A stretch of 64,000 bases of DNA from Ktedonobacter sp. SOSP1-85. Lineage in GTDB: Bacteria > Chloroflexota > Ktedonobacteria > Ktedonobacterales > Ktedonobacteraceae. Shown piece after piece: positions 8,886 through 17,253 of this stretch. Every line of letters starts with the position of its first letter. Position 1 is the stretch's first letter. The stretch spans positions 4,131,501 to 4,195,500 of the forward strand of contig NZ_BNJI01000001.1 of the NCBI RefSeq assembly GCF_016587415.1, in the 5' to 3' direction. The translations under genes were made by a program, and so were the position numbers. The notes under the pieces were generated by a model. It made no database searches and was not told where the DNA came from. It saw only the letters and a list, made by a program, of their open reading frames with translations.

Positions 8886-10163
8886 TTACCAGTTGGTTAG
8901 ACGATTGGCCGTGGGCATCTGCCAGTTCTCTGGCATGACGATATAGGCTGTGCCATGGGAGGAACGGAGCCAGGCGTTCTGTAAGGCCTGCCGGTTATAG
9001 GTAATCTGTACTCTATCGTTGGACGCACCCGCGGGATCGTTGGTGATCACGTCGCCATTGGCAGCGAAACCACGCACGACGATGATATGTCCATCGGTGC
9101 TGGGAATTGGCGCGTTAGGGAGCTGCCCATTCTGAAAACCTATGCTAATGATGACGGGCACGCCGACTTTAATCCACTGCTCGACCTGGCTTATGGAGTA
9201 CATGCGTGTGATAAAGGCATGCAGGCCATGCGCCCCTGCGTGGGCTGTATTAAAGGGCCAGTTGCCCGTGCCCTGGTAGGTAAAGTCATAGGTCGCCTGT
9301 GCCGTAGCAGGAACGGTAAGCGTCAACTCTGGCCGGTTGAGAATACTGGACCAGTAGGCCATGACCATACTGGTCGAGGTAGGACTACACCAGACCTCGC
9401 CGCCGCCACCATAGCCCTGTCCCTGGTACTCTGCGAGCATCTGTGAGCGCTGTGGGACGCCCAGGTTGCGCCCCCACACGCTCTTATCGGGTGAGATCTG
9501 AGGTGTATGCTGTGGATCCGTCTCATACGAGGCGATGGCTGCTACGCGGTACAGGATAGGGGTAGTGTTGGGTGTGGTACTAAAAAGCGTGACCGCGAGC
9601 TGATACGCGGTGGCAAGCTGTCCTTTCGTCCTGAAAGTGTCGGTATCGACAGTGCCAAAGGGATCATCCTGCCCATCAATACTGTGACGCTGGACTGTGC
9701 TCAAATCGCTGGCCCAGATAGGAAGCTTAAACCAGCGTGTCCAGGCCCCGTTAATTTGCACACGGACATGCGTCTGTATCCAGGTACCTGCGGGCGTGGT
9801 TGCGTTCCAGGAAGCGACCACGCTATTGATGGATCGTGAGGTCTGATGAATGGGTGAGACCAGCGCGCCATAGTAGAACTGCCCGCCATTGTAGTAGTTC
9901 TGCTGATTATACTGTCCCAGGCCAAAGGGATCGCGCCCAACGCAGAGCTGCATATTGCTATCATAGCTCACACTGCCGCCATCGATATAGGCGGAGTAAC
10001 AATGCTGATTCCCTCCTCCGGGCGTTAGTAGAACTGTTCCATCGTTTGCCAGAGCGGTGCTATTAAAGATCCAGGAGGAAAAGTCATGTGCGCCACTCAG
10101 TTGCCATAGTTCATGAAACTGACCTGTACTTGCTTGGTAGTTTGCCTGAGCCGAGGTCTCCAT
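8886..10163 (-). CDS. C39-like cysteine peptidase paralogue without signal peptide
   Basis: At 425 residues it aligns along its full length with the peptidase at 7300-8670, including the active-Cys segment GEVWCSPTSTSMVMAYW, the His segment STDGHIIVVRGF and the following ITNDPAG. It begins METSAQANYQAS with no hydrophobic leader. The start is well fixed: AAGGAG lies eight bases before the ATG and no better upstream start is in frame. If the start is right, this copy is cytoplasmic or leaves the cell by another route, while its twin is secreted. The two were probably made by tandem duplication, with promoter included. Confidence 0.8.
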   Translation of the reverse strand: METSAQANYQASTGQFHELWQLSGAHDFSSWIFNSTALANDGTVLLTPGGGNQHCYSAYIDGGSVSYDSNMQLCVGRDPFGLGQYNQQNYYNGGQFYYGALVSPIHQTSRSINSVVASWNATTPAGTWIQTHVRVQINGAWTRWFKLPIWASDLSTVQRHSIDGQDDPFGTVDTDTFRTKGQLATAYQLAVTLFSTTPNTTPILYRVAAIASYETDPQHTPQISPDKSVWGRNLGVPQRSQMLAEYQGQGYGGGGEVWCSPTSTSMVMAYWSSILNRPELTLTVPATAQATYDFTYQGTGNWPFNTAHAGAHGLHAFITRMYSISQVEQWIKVGVPVIISIGFQNGQLPNAPIPSTDGHIIVVRGFAANGDVITNDPAGASNDRVQITYNRQALQNAWLRSSHGTAYIVMPENWQMPTANRLTNW

Positions 10164-10300
10164 CGTCGCCTCTCCTTCTAAATGTAGAAGACAACAGTAG
10201 GCTGATGACAGGGCATTGAAAATCGGTACGTCTGCTTTTCGATCCTGCTAGCAAGAAGGGGGAGGGAAACAATAGAAATGATCGTTCCCTTTCATAAATA

Positions 10301-10330
10301 AGTGTAAAGTGCAAGGCGCTTGAAAGTCAA
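10301..10330 (-). promoter_or_regulatory. Sigma-70-like promoter of the second C39 peptidase gene
   Basis: TTGACT (10325-10330) and TACACT (10301-10306) are 18 bases apart on the minus strand, matching the pair before the paralogue. An imperfect AAGCGCTT palindrome overlaps the -35 region and could be an operator. Confidence 0.5.
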
Positions 10331-10389
10331 GTAAAAGCGCTTGCTATCAAAAAAGTTGTATACATTGGATAAACATATGATAAACATGT

Positions 10390-11061
10390 TTAGAAGGCTG
10401 TATCTGGGAAGAGGCCAAAGAGCATCTCGCGAATAGGAGAGAAGCTGCGGCGGTGGTGGGGGGTCACGCCAAATTGTTTGAGCGCGTCGAGGTGTTCCGG
10501 CGTGCCATAGCCTTTGTGTTGTTTAAAGCCATAGTGGGGAAATTCCTCGTGGAGTTGGTGCATCAAGCGATCTCGAGTCACCTTGGCGATGATCGAGGCG
10601 GCGGCAATGGAGAGGCAGCGTGAATCGCCCTTGGTGAGCGAGAGTTGTGGAAGCGGGATGTCACGGAGTTTGACGGCATCCAGGAGCAGGGCCTGAGCGG
10701 TGGGCGTCAGTTGTGTGAGTGCCACGCGCATAGACTGGAGCGTTGCCTGGAGGATATTGCGCTGATCGATCAGCTCAACCGAGCCAATACCAACGCCAAC
10801 GGCTAGCGCATGCTCCATAATTACATCATAGAGGCGCTCGCGTGTCGCCTCATTTAGCTGTTTGGAGTCATTGACACCGGCGAAACGAGCCAGGACAGGC
10901 GTTGGATCGGACTCAAGAGGCAGAATGACGGCTGCGGCCACCACTGGGCCTGCCAGGCAGCCCCGTCCTGCCTCATCAAGCCCGGCAATAAAGCAATAGC
11001 CCTGTTCAAACAGGGCCATTTCTTCTGTGAGTGTTGGCGAAGATTTTTTAGTCTTCTGCAT
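10390..11061 (-). CDS. rnhB: Ribonuclease HII
   Basis: The 223-residue protein has the family opening GLDEAGRGCLAGPVVAAAV, with the first catalytic Asp-Glu pair. It also has further acidic residues in LLLDAVKL and the conserved KVTRDRLM segment. RNase HII removes RNA from RNA/DNA hybrids and nicks at misincorporated ribonucleotides. The gene overlaps the end of rplS by 14 bases, so it is likely translated from the same mRNA. The rplS-rnhB order is common in bacteria. Confidence 0.93.
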   Translation of the reverse strand: MQKTKKSSPTLTEEMALFEQGYCFIAGLDEAGRGCLAGPVVAAAVILPLESDPTPVLARFAGVNDSKQLNEATRERLYDVIMEHALAVGVGIGSVELIDQRNILQATLQSMRVALTQLTPTAQALLLDAVKLRDIPLPQLSLTKGDSRCLSIAAASIIAKVTRDRLMHQLHEEFPHYGFKQHKGYGTPEHLDALKQFGVTPHHRRSFSPIREMLFGLFPDTAF

Positions 11062-11500
11062 GAGCGGCTGCTGCGCGAGCCTCAGCCTTCGCGGCCTTCT
11101 CAGCGGCCTGCTTGCTGGTCATAGGACGGATCTCCTTCAGACGAGCAGCCTTGCCGGTTAGACCACGCAGGAAGTAGAGTTGCTTGCGGCGGACGCGAGC
11201 GTGGCGCAGAACCTCAATCTTCTCTACACGGGGAGAATGGAGAAGGAAGGTGCGCTCAACACCGACGCCATTGGTAATACGGCGGACGGTGAAGTTACGG
11301 TTGACGCTGCTGCCGCGCAGGCGCATGACGACGCCTTCGAACGGCTGAAGGCGTTCGCGGTTACCTTCAACAACTTTGACTTGCAGACGGACAGTATCGC
11401 CAGACTTTATTTCAGGAACATCTTTGCGTAACTGAGCACTTTCGACAGCGGCCAGTAGCGCCCGCCCTGCTGGCTTCGTTACGACTTTATTGTCGGCCAT
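11048..11500 (-). CDS. rplS: 50S ribosomal protein L19
   Basis: This 150-residue protein contains the L19 core: IKSGDTVRLQVKVVEGNRERLQPFEGVV, GVGVERTFLLHSPRVEKIEVLRHARVRRKQLYFLRGLTGKAARLKE (shown here only as landmarks at residues about 30-130). An Ala/Lys/Glu-rich tail of about 20 residues extends beyond the usual end. AGGAGG lies seven bases before the ATG. It is cotranscribed with rnhB. Confidence 0.95.
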   Translation of the reverse strand: MADNKVVTKPAGRALLAAVESAQLRKDVPEIKSGDTVRLQVKVVEGNRERLQPFEGVVMRLRGSSVNRNFTVRRITNGVGVERTFLLHSPRVEKIEVLRHARVRRKQLYFLRGLTGKAARLKEIRPMTSKQAAEKAAKAEARAAAAHAED

Positions 11501-11572
11501 CCTAATACCTCCTGGTGCGCTCAGTGCTCATCGATTGTGAACAGCAAGATGGCAGAGCAATGGGCGCAAAAA

Positions 11573-11854
11573 TTACTTCTCAGAGACTTTAGTTGTGTTG
11601 AGCTGCTTCATCAAGCGCGATTTGCGGCGAGAAGCATTGTTTTTGTGAATGACGCCTTTCTTGGCGGCGCGGTCTAGCTCGCTGATAGCGGCGCGAACGG
11701 CAGCCTCGCTGGCATCAAAGGCGACGCTATCGGTGGCGATGGCTGTGCGTGCCTTTGTGATGGTGGATCTCACCTTGGATTTGACGCTGCGGTTGTGTGC
11801 GCGGCGCTTCTGTTCCTGGCGCATGCGCTTTTCCGCAGATGCATTATTTGGCAT
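11573..11854 (-). CDS. rpsT: 30S ribosomal protein S20
   Basis: A 93-residue, very basic helical protein beginning MPNNASAEKRMRQEQKRRAHN and ending in the GVIHKNNASRRKSRLMK region typical of S20. It binds 16S rRNA. GGGAGGAAG stands about ten bases before the ATG. It lies just upstream of rplS on the same strand, with 72 bases between. Confidence 0.95.
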   Translation of the reverse strand: MPNNASAEKRMRQEQKRRAHNRSVKSKVRSTITKARTAIATDSVAFDASEAAVRAAISELDRAAKKGVIHKNNASRRKSRLMKQLNTTKVSEK

Positions 11855-11902
11855 GTTAAGTAAACTTCCTCCCCGAAAGATTGCCTCTTCGAACTTACTT
11901 CA

Positions 11903-11985
11903 TATGCGGAAAACAACCCCCATTTGGGGGCGCAGCGCCACTCTCGTGGCTAGCGCTCACGCGCTCAGTTTTCCTCATAGGCACT
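11903..11985. repeat. Three-way-junction intergenic repeat, copy A
   Basis: Outer stem GGAAAAC (11908) with GTTTTCC (11968-11974) encloses hairpin CCCCCATTTGGGGG, a CACTCTCGTGG hairpin, and CTAGCGCTCACGCGCTCAG. The core CTAGYGCT...CTCAG is shared with copies at 13650, 20300 and 30941. This copy is upstream of rpsT. Confidence 0.6.
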
Positions 11986-12202
11986 TAGAAGAGTACCCCA
12001 AGGGTACGAAAAAGAGACTTGCACAAAAAAGATCCGACACTTGTGTCGGATTGGGTAAGTGCGCGTAGATTATAGCAGAAGTGCCGAAGGTCTGTCAAAC
12101 AAGCTCTCCCCGCCCTGAAAATTTTCTTAAAAGGTCAGCCGCAGCGATTCTAATGTGTAGAGGCAGAGCTTGCTCGGCCTTTTCCAGCCAATGGAAGTCA
12201 AC

Positions 12203-12311
12203 GTGTAGGGTCCCTGCTGGCATGGACTGCGAGCGCAGCAACCTTCCCGCGTGGGAATATCAGTCTGCTGGCCAGCCACCGATGACGCGGGGGCCTCCAG
12301 TCCATGCCAGC
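12203..12311. repeat. Spaced inverted repeat around GCTGGCATGGACTG
   Basis: GCTGGCATGGACTG (12216-12229) and its exact complement (12298-12311) lie about 70 bases apart, downstream of the metB-like gene. The left arm is preceded by GTGTAGGGTCC, linking it to the TTGTAGGGTCCATGC repeats at 22946 and 36656. Confidence 0.45.
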
Positions 12312-12457
12312 TTGAAAATGCGTGTCAGGCGGTTAGGCGAGCGCCTGTTCGAGATCACGCAGGATATCCGAGATATCCTCAATGCCTACCGAGAGGCGCA
12401 GGAGGGTATCGTTCAGGCCGCGAGCCTCGCGGATCTCCCTGGGGATTGAGCCATGCG

Positions 12458-13468
12458 TCATGCTAGCGGGATGGCAGACCAGTGACTCGATGCCCCGAGG
12501 CTCTCAGCGAAGGTGAAGACGCGCAAGCGGCGCACAACGGTATCGACATCGCTCAGGGTTCCCTTGAACTGGAAGGAGACCATGCCGCCAAAGCCACTCA
12601 TCTGCCGCCGGGCCAACTCGTGATCTGGATGCGAGGCGAGGCCGGGATAGTATACCTTCTCAACGCGCTTATGCTCAGACAGGAAGTTGGCGACGACGCG
12701 CGCGTTCTCTTCGTGCTGGCGCATACGTACCGCGAGTGTCTTGATGCCGCGCAGGGTCAGCCAGACATCGAAGGGGCCAGGAACCGCTCCAGCGGCGTTC
12801 TGGTGGAACTTAATGGCCTCGTAGACGCTCTGGTCATTCATGATCAAGGCCCCACCGATGACGTCGCTATGGCCATTGATATACTTGGTTGTGCTGTGCA
12901 GGACGATATCGGCTCCCAGGTCGAGTGGACGCTGGAAGTAGGGGCTGGAGAAGGTATTGTCGACGACGAGCAACACATTATGGCGGTGCGCGACCTCGGC
13001 GACCGCGCGGATGTCAACCAGGCTGAGCAGCGGATTGGTAGGTGTCTCTAGCCAGATGATTTTGGTGTTGGGACGAATTGCCTGCTCATACGCCTCGACA
13101 CGGTTGGCCGTGACATACGAGGTCTCAACGTTATAGCGGCTCATGATGCGATCAAAGATACGGTAGGTGCCGCCATAGAGATCGTCGCACGAGACAATAT
13201 GATCGCCCGCGCTCAGCAAGCTCAAGACAGCGCTTTCGGCGGCGAGTCCAGAGGCGAAGGCCAGGCCATAGCGCCCATTTTCGAGCGCGGCAAGGCAGGC
13301 CTCAAGCGCGGTGCGCGTTGGATTCCCGGTACGGGCGTATTCATAACCTTTATGTTCACCCATGCCACTCTGGGCATAGGTTGAAGTCTGATAAATTGGC
13401 GTCATGATCGCGCCGGTAGTTGGATCTGGCTCCTGTCCGGCGTGAATGGCCTTGGTAGCGAACTCCAT
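12458..13468 (-). CDS. Cystathionine gamma-synthase/lyase family PLP enzyme, frameshifted near the C-terminus
   Basis: The frame has Cys/Met-metabolism PLP-enzyme hallmarks: YEYARTGNPTR, the FASGLAA stretch, VVDNTFSSP and the Schiff-base Lys in LHSTTKYINGHSDVIGG. It matches the family up to FTFAESLG and then turns to unrelated residues and stops. Restoring one G in the GGGG run (complement at 12493-12496) recovers the usual ending, including CHPASMTHGSIP and LRLSVGIED, with a stop at 12333-12335. The repaired gene would be 12333-13468, about 379 codons. I start at the ATG at 13466-13468, which has AAGGGA eight bases before it. The break is either a real loss of function or a homopolymer sequencing error. 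Confidence 0.85.
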   Translation of the reverse strand: MEFATKAIHAGQEPDPTTGAIMTPIYQTSTYAQSGMGEHKGYEYARTGNPTRTALEACLAALENGRYGLAFASGLAAESAVLSLLSAGDHIVSCDDLYGGTYRIFDRIMSRYNVETSYVTANRVEAYEQAIRPNTKIIWLETPTNPLLSLVDIRAVAEVAHRHNVLLVVDNTFSSPYFQRPLDLGADIVLHSTTKYINGHSDVIGGALIMNDQSVYEAIKFHQNAAGAVPGPFDVWLTLRGIKTLAVRMRQHEENARVVANFLSEHKRVEKVYYPGLASHPDHELARRQMSGFGGMVSFQFKGTLSDVDTVVRRLRVFTFAESLGASSHWSAIPLA

Positions 13469-13649
13469 CGTCAAGTCCCTTTCGACTTCTTTCTTCATGA
13501 ATTAAGATATAGGTAATATGGACAAGACTATAGCACTATCCTCTTGTGAAGACAATGAGTACTATCCACGTAAATGGGTACAGCGTTAAAAGCAGGAGAA
13601 AATAGGAGTAAAGCGTACACTATCGCCCCTCTTTTTTCTTCTCTAGATC

Positions 13650-13720
13650 TTATTCCGAAACCCAACGCCACTGGCGTGTCTAGCGCTTCGCGCTCAGGGT
13701 GTTCGGAGAAGTAGTATCTC
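13650..13720. repeat. Three-way-junction intergenic repeat, copy B
   Basis: CCGAAACCC (13655-13663) pairs with GGGTGTTCGG (13697-13706), enclosing hairpins ACGCCACTGGCGT and AGCGCTTCGCGCT. The flank GGAGAAGTAGTA is shared with copy D at 30941. It lies between the metB-like gene and the hydrolase gene; the remaining spacer holds nothing else recognised. Confidence 0.65.
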
Positions 13721-13865
13721 TATTATTGAGAAGGCGCATAACTCACAAATTATTCCCGCTCAGCTAAAAGTACGGAGTTTAGGATAGGAAAAGTGTCCAG
13801 GGAGCATCGTAGAACGTATTAAGAAGAGAGTGTGGTGAACTAGCGAGGAAACGCGAGGCAAGGTC

Positions 13866-14681
13866 ATGGAACATGCGGAGTTTCGAGATCAGCAGGGTGC
13901 GGGTGAATTGACGATCAAAGGTCCGGAGCGCGCGCGCGTTGGAGTAGTGCTGGTCCATGGGCTGAACGGGAATCGCAGCGATATGGAAGAGCTTGAGCAA
14001 CTCTTTCTAGCTCAGGGGATGCGCGTCGAGAATATTCTCTTGCCGGGTCATGGCACACAGGTACAGGATATGTTGACGATTGGCTGGCATGACTGGGCCT
14101 CAGCCTTGCAACAGGCGGTACGAGCCTTTAAACTCCACTGCGACCAGGTCTTCCTGGTTGGCCACTCGCTGGGTGGCGCACTATGCCTGCATATCGCCGC
14201 TCATGAAGAGGTTTCTGGCGTGATCGCCATGTGCGCCCCGCTCTATATGCGCCCCTGGATGTTGCCCGCGATTCGCATGGTCAGGCAGTTGACTCCTTTC
14301 TTACCCACGTTGAGAGAGGATCTTCGCGATGCACAAGCTCGTAAGCGCTATACTCGTAATGTCTATCGCTGGACCCCGATGGCCTCGGTTGAGAGCATGC
14401 TGCTCTACCTGCCCCGGTTGCGCGAAGAACTGTCGTGTATCACTATGCCAGCCCTGATTATCGCGGCCCAACGTGACCATGTAGTGCCGGTCCGCGATGG
14501 ACACGAAATTTATCGCCTTCTGGGTTCACCTGAGAAGCAACTCGTGGTCCTCAAACGCTCATACCATCTTGTGATGAAAGACCATGACCGGCAAGAGGTA
14601 GAGGCGCGCTCGCTGGCTTTTATACAAAAGTACACTCACAAAGAAACTAAAACAGAAGATAGACGCGCTTATAGGGCCTGA
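13866..14681 (+). CDS. Alpha/beta hydrolase (carboxylesterase/monoacylglycerol-lipase type)
   Basis: The 271-residue protein has an alpha/beta-hydrolase fold. The oxyanion segment is VLVHGLNGNRSDMEEL, the nucleophile elbow GHSLGG lies near residue 100, the acid is in AAQRDHVVPV, and the catalytic His is in SYHLVMKDHD. The compact size and early HG motif resemble Est30-type carboxylesterases that act on short-chain esters or monoacylglycerols in the cytoplasm. No signal peptide is present. It is the first gene of a plus-strand run leading to carotenoid genes, but a metabolic link is not shown. Confidence 0.85.
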   Translation: MEHAEFRDQQGAGELTIKGPERARVGVVLVHGLNGNRSDMEELEQLFLAQGMRVENILLPGHGTQVQDMLTIGWHDWASALQQAVRAFKLHCDQVFLVGHSLGGALCLHIAAHEEVSGVIAMCAPLYMRPWMLPAIRMVRQLTPFLPTLREDLRDAQARKRYTRNVYRWTPMASVESMLLYLPRLREELSCITMPALIIAAQRDHVVPVRDGHEIYRLLGSPEKQLVVLKRSYHLVMKDHDRQEVEARSLAFIQKYTHKETKTEDRRAYRA

Positions 14682-14840
14682 ATAGTCGCTAGCAATCGTC
14701 ATAGAGGAGAATATCGGTCGTAGCGAGCGTATGTCGACCGTGTGGGGAGCGCCGCGCTTTGCAGAACGCGCTAACAGGTAAGCTGTGCTAGTGACTTTCC
14801 AGAATAAGGCGTTTTCATGTATACTGATAGACGCTAAGAG

Positions 14841-16298
14841 ATGAGATGTGGAGCAGAAAAAACATTGACGCAGCATATAGATAGTCCGCCTGAAAAGCCA
14901 CAAGACCACAAGACGCAGCCGACCCCACCACAAGCGATACGCTCGACACGTATCAGCATCGTAACGCTACTGGCACTGGTGAGCCTGCTCTTGATTATCC
15001 TAACCGCCCAGCTTTTTATCGCGCTCAACCAGCACGCGCAAATGGCGGCCCAGGAGTCCTCGGCAACGGCAACGGCCAGGGCCAACCAGTTGTTAACACC
15101 CAGTCCTACGCCTCAAAGCGACGACAACGGCCTCTTCCAGTTCTCGGGCAAGAATCCGACGGATACCTTGCAAGTGCCTGGAGGTCAGTATGTTGTCTAT
15201 GAGGCCCAGGATGGCCTATACGCCGTACAACTGGGTGGAGGCACGCCGCAGAAGCTTGATACTCCGGGGTATACCTATAGCCGCTCGATTCCGCCACGGG
15301 TGAATTCCCTTGGGCAGGTCATTTATGTTGGGAATGGTATCTGGCTCAGCGATATCTTTGGCGGAACCTCCAGACAAATCGCGGCTGTGGACAGCAATCA
15401 GGTTGTCACATCGCTGGCGCTCAGCAGCGATGGCCTCTCAATCGCCTGGAGTACGGCTCCTAAAAGCGGTAATGGGAATGTGAGCCTCTACACGGGAGCG
15501 TTAGACCATACCAAACTGGTCTATCAACAGGCAAATACGAATTGCCCTTGTTTTCGTGTGTTCTCATTTCTGCCAAATAGAAAGAACCAGGCACCCCAGC
15601 AACTGCTCTTGACTGATGATCGCGGTGATCGTCGCTCTACGCAGTATGGCCTCTGGCTGCTAGATCTACCCAGTACGCAGGATGATTCGCTGGCGCAAGA
15701 CCAAGATCCAAAGAGTTTGCTGACCGACGACGTCTCACAGATGCCCCTCTTGTTGACGCCTGCAAGCAATGCCTTGCTCTACTCAACCTATAGTGGCGTG
15801 GTGACTGCACCGACAGATAATAGCGTGCCAGACGATATTGCTGGTCAGAACAATGCCAATAGCCTGGCGATTGCTAACCTGGACGCATCGAAAGCCACGC
15901 TGGGAAATGCTCAGATATTCTTGCCTGAACAACATGGTTTAAACAATAATGCCGACTATCACTGGGTCCTCTCGCCACAGGTTTCGCCGGATGGGCTTAC
16001 GCTGGCCTACGTTATCTTTTCTAGCGATGAGCAGGCTCCCTTTGCGCGCCATAGCGCCTTGTATATGACGCAGATTAATGGCAATGGGAAGCAGGTTCAG
16101 GTCGCCAAGCCAGGCGTTCTGGCGATTACGTCCGCACGCTTTGTTGAGTTAGGGCCCTGGGTGAACGACCATATCCTGACAAGCTATGCTGATAATGCCA
16201 TCTACGCGATGGATGTTACGACCGGTGCTATGAAAACCGTGATCAAGGGGAGCGGCTATATGCGCATTCTCTCGATTGTGCAACGCGGCCCCGAGTAG
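14841..16298 (+). CDS. Membrane-anchored beta-propeller-like protein, function unknown
   Basis: The 485-residue product has a short cytoplasmic, Pro/Gln-rich N-terminus and one membrane helix (VTLLALVSLLLIILTAQLF, about residues 41-60). An Ala/Thr-rich linker leads to a large outer domain of repeated beta segments such as YVVYEAQDGLYAVQLGGG and LALSSDGLSIAWST. These resemble TolB/WD40-like propeller blades. No catalytic motif is visible. The ribosome site is weak, so the start is not firmly fixed. It stands 22 bases before the CruF-like gene and may be cotranscribed with it. Confidence 0.7.
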   Translation: MRCGAEKTLTQHIDSPPEKPQDHKTQPTPPQAIRSTRISIVTLLALVSLLLIILTAQLFIALNQHAQMAAQESSATATARANQLLTPSPTPQSDDNGLFQFSGKNPTDTLQVPGGQYVVYEAQDGLYAVQLGGGTPQKLDTPGYTYSRSIPPRVNSLGQVIYVGNGIWLSDIFGGTSRQIAAVDSNQVVTSLALSSDGLSIAWSTAPKSGNGNVSLYTGALDHTKLVYQQANTNCPCFRVFSFLPNRKNQAPQQLLLTDDRGDRRSTQYGLWLLDLPSTQDDSLAQDQDPKSLLTDDVSQMPLLLTPASNALLYSTYSGVVTAPTDNSVPDDIAGQNNANSLAIANLDASKATLGNAQIFLPEQHGLNNNADYHWVLSPQVSPDGLTLAYVIFSSDEQAPFARHSALYMTQINGNGKQVQVAKPGVLAITSARFVELGPWVNDHILTSYADNAIYAMDVTTGAMKTVIKGSGYMRILSIVQRGPE

Positions 16299-16320
16299 CA
16301 GCAAAAGAAGTGTAAGTAAC

Positions 16321-17130
16321 ATGCGTATATCAGCGATTGGGCGTCATACACGAAGCGCGCCGGGGCAGCTTGTGCTGCGTATTCTCTTCGCCATGTTTTG
16401 CCTGCTCTATGTTCTGGCGGTAATTGGGGTGGCATTCGATGTGAAACCACCCTTCCCTATGGATTGGGCGGCGAGCTTTCTCCTCTATCTTGAAGGCGTG
16501 CTCCTTCTACTAGCGACTGCCTTCCTCTATGGCAGGCGGAGGGCTATCCAGGCTGGACTGCCTGTGATTATTCTCTCCTACCTGGCCGAGACTCTGGGTG
16601 TTACTACCGGTTTCCCCTTTGGCCGCTACGTGTATACAGCCGTCTTGTTGCCCGCTCTGCCTGGAGGCGTCCCTCTGCCCGTCATGTTTGCCTGGTTGCT
16701 GGTGATCTTTGGTGTCTATGGATGGGTACGCCCACTGCGCCCTGGCTTTCGCCTCAGCCTCTTCGACATTCTGGCGGCGGGCATGGCTGCTGTGCTGCTG
16801 GATGGCGCGATAGAGCCTGTAGCTGCTCATATCGTTGATTACTGGCGCTGGGCGCCCGTTGGCAGCATTTATTATGGTATTCCCCTGGTGAACTTTATGA
16901 GCTGGTTTGTGCTTGCCTGCCTGCTGGTCTGGCTCACGGATCGCCAGTTTGCGCCCGTCCAGGTCTTGCGGGTTGGGCCTCCTCGCCTGGCTCTGCGCCT
17001 TCCGCGCCTCCTCTTTGCTCTAAGTCTCCTGATGTTTGGCCTGATCGATCTGACACATGGCTACTATGGCGGCTGTGTCTGCGCCCTGTTGTCGGGACTC
17101 ATTCTCCTGGCCTACGCGCGACGGCGCTAA
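16321..17130 (+). CDS. CruF-like carotenoid biosynthesis protein (DUF422 family)
   Basis: I start at the ATG at 16321, giving 269 residues; a further upstream ATG overlaps the preceding gene. The protein has about seven membrane helices and the family signature ETLGVTTGFPFGRYVYT near residue 90. DUF422 proteins include CruF, a carotenoid 1,2-hydratase, and haloarchaeal bacterioruberin hydratase. The adjacent CrtI/CrtD-like desaturase supports a role in adding a hydroxyl to an acyclic end of the carotenoid in the cell membrane. The exact carotenoid is not known. Confidence 0.8.
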   Translation: MRISAIGRHTRSAPGQLVLRILFAMFCLLYVLAVIGVAFDVKPPFPMDWAASFLLYLEGVLLLLATAFLYGRRRAIQAGLPVIILSYLAETLGVTTGFPFGRYVYTAVLLPALPGGVPLPVMFAWLLVIFGVYGWVRPLRPGFRLSLFDILAAGMAAVLLDGAIEPVAAHIVDYWRWAPVGSIYYGIPLVNFMSWFVLACLLVWLTDRQFAPVQVLRVGPPRLALRLPRLLFALSLLMFGLIDLTHGYYGGCVCALLSGLILLAYARRR

Positions 17131-17253
17131 CGGCCCGATTACCCATTTAGGCGCTTGGTAGGCGTCCTGGTAGATGGACTACCATAATTATGAGGAGCGA
17201 GCAGGCGCCAAACAATCGCCAGGGCGAGAAAATGCCTGCCAGAATAGATAGAT

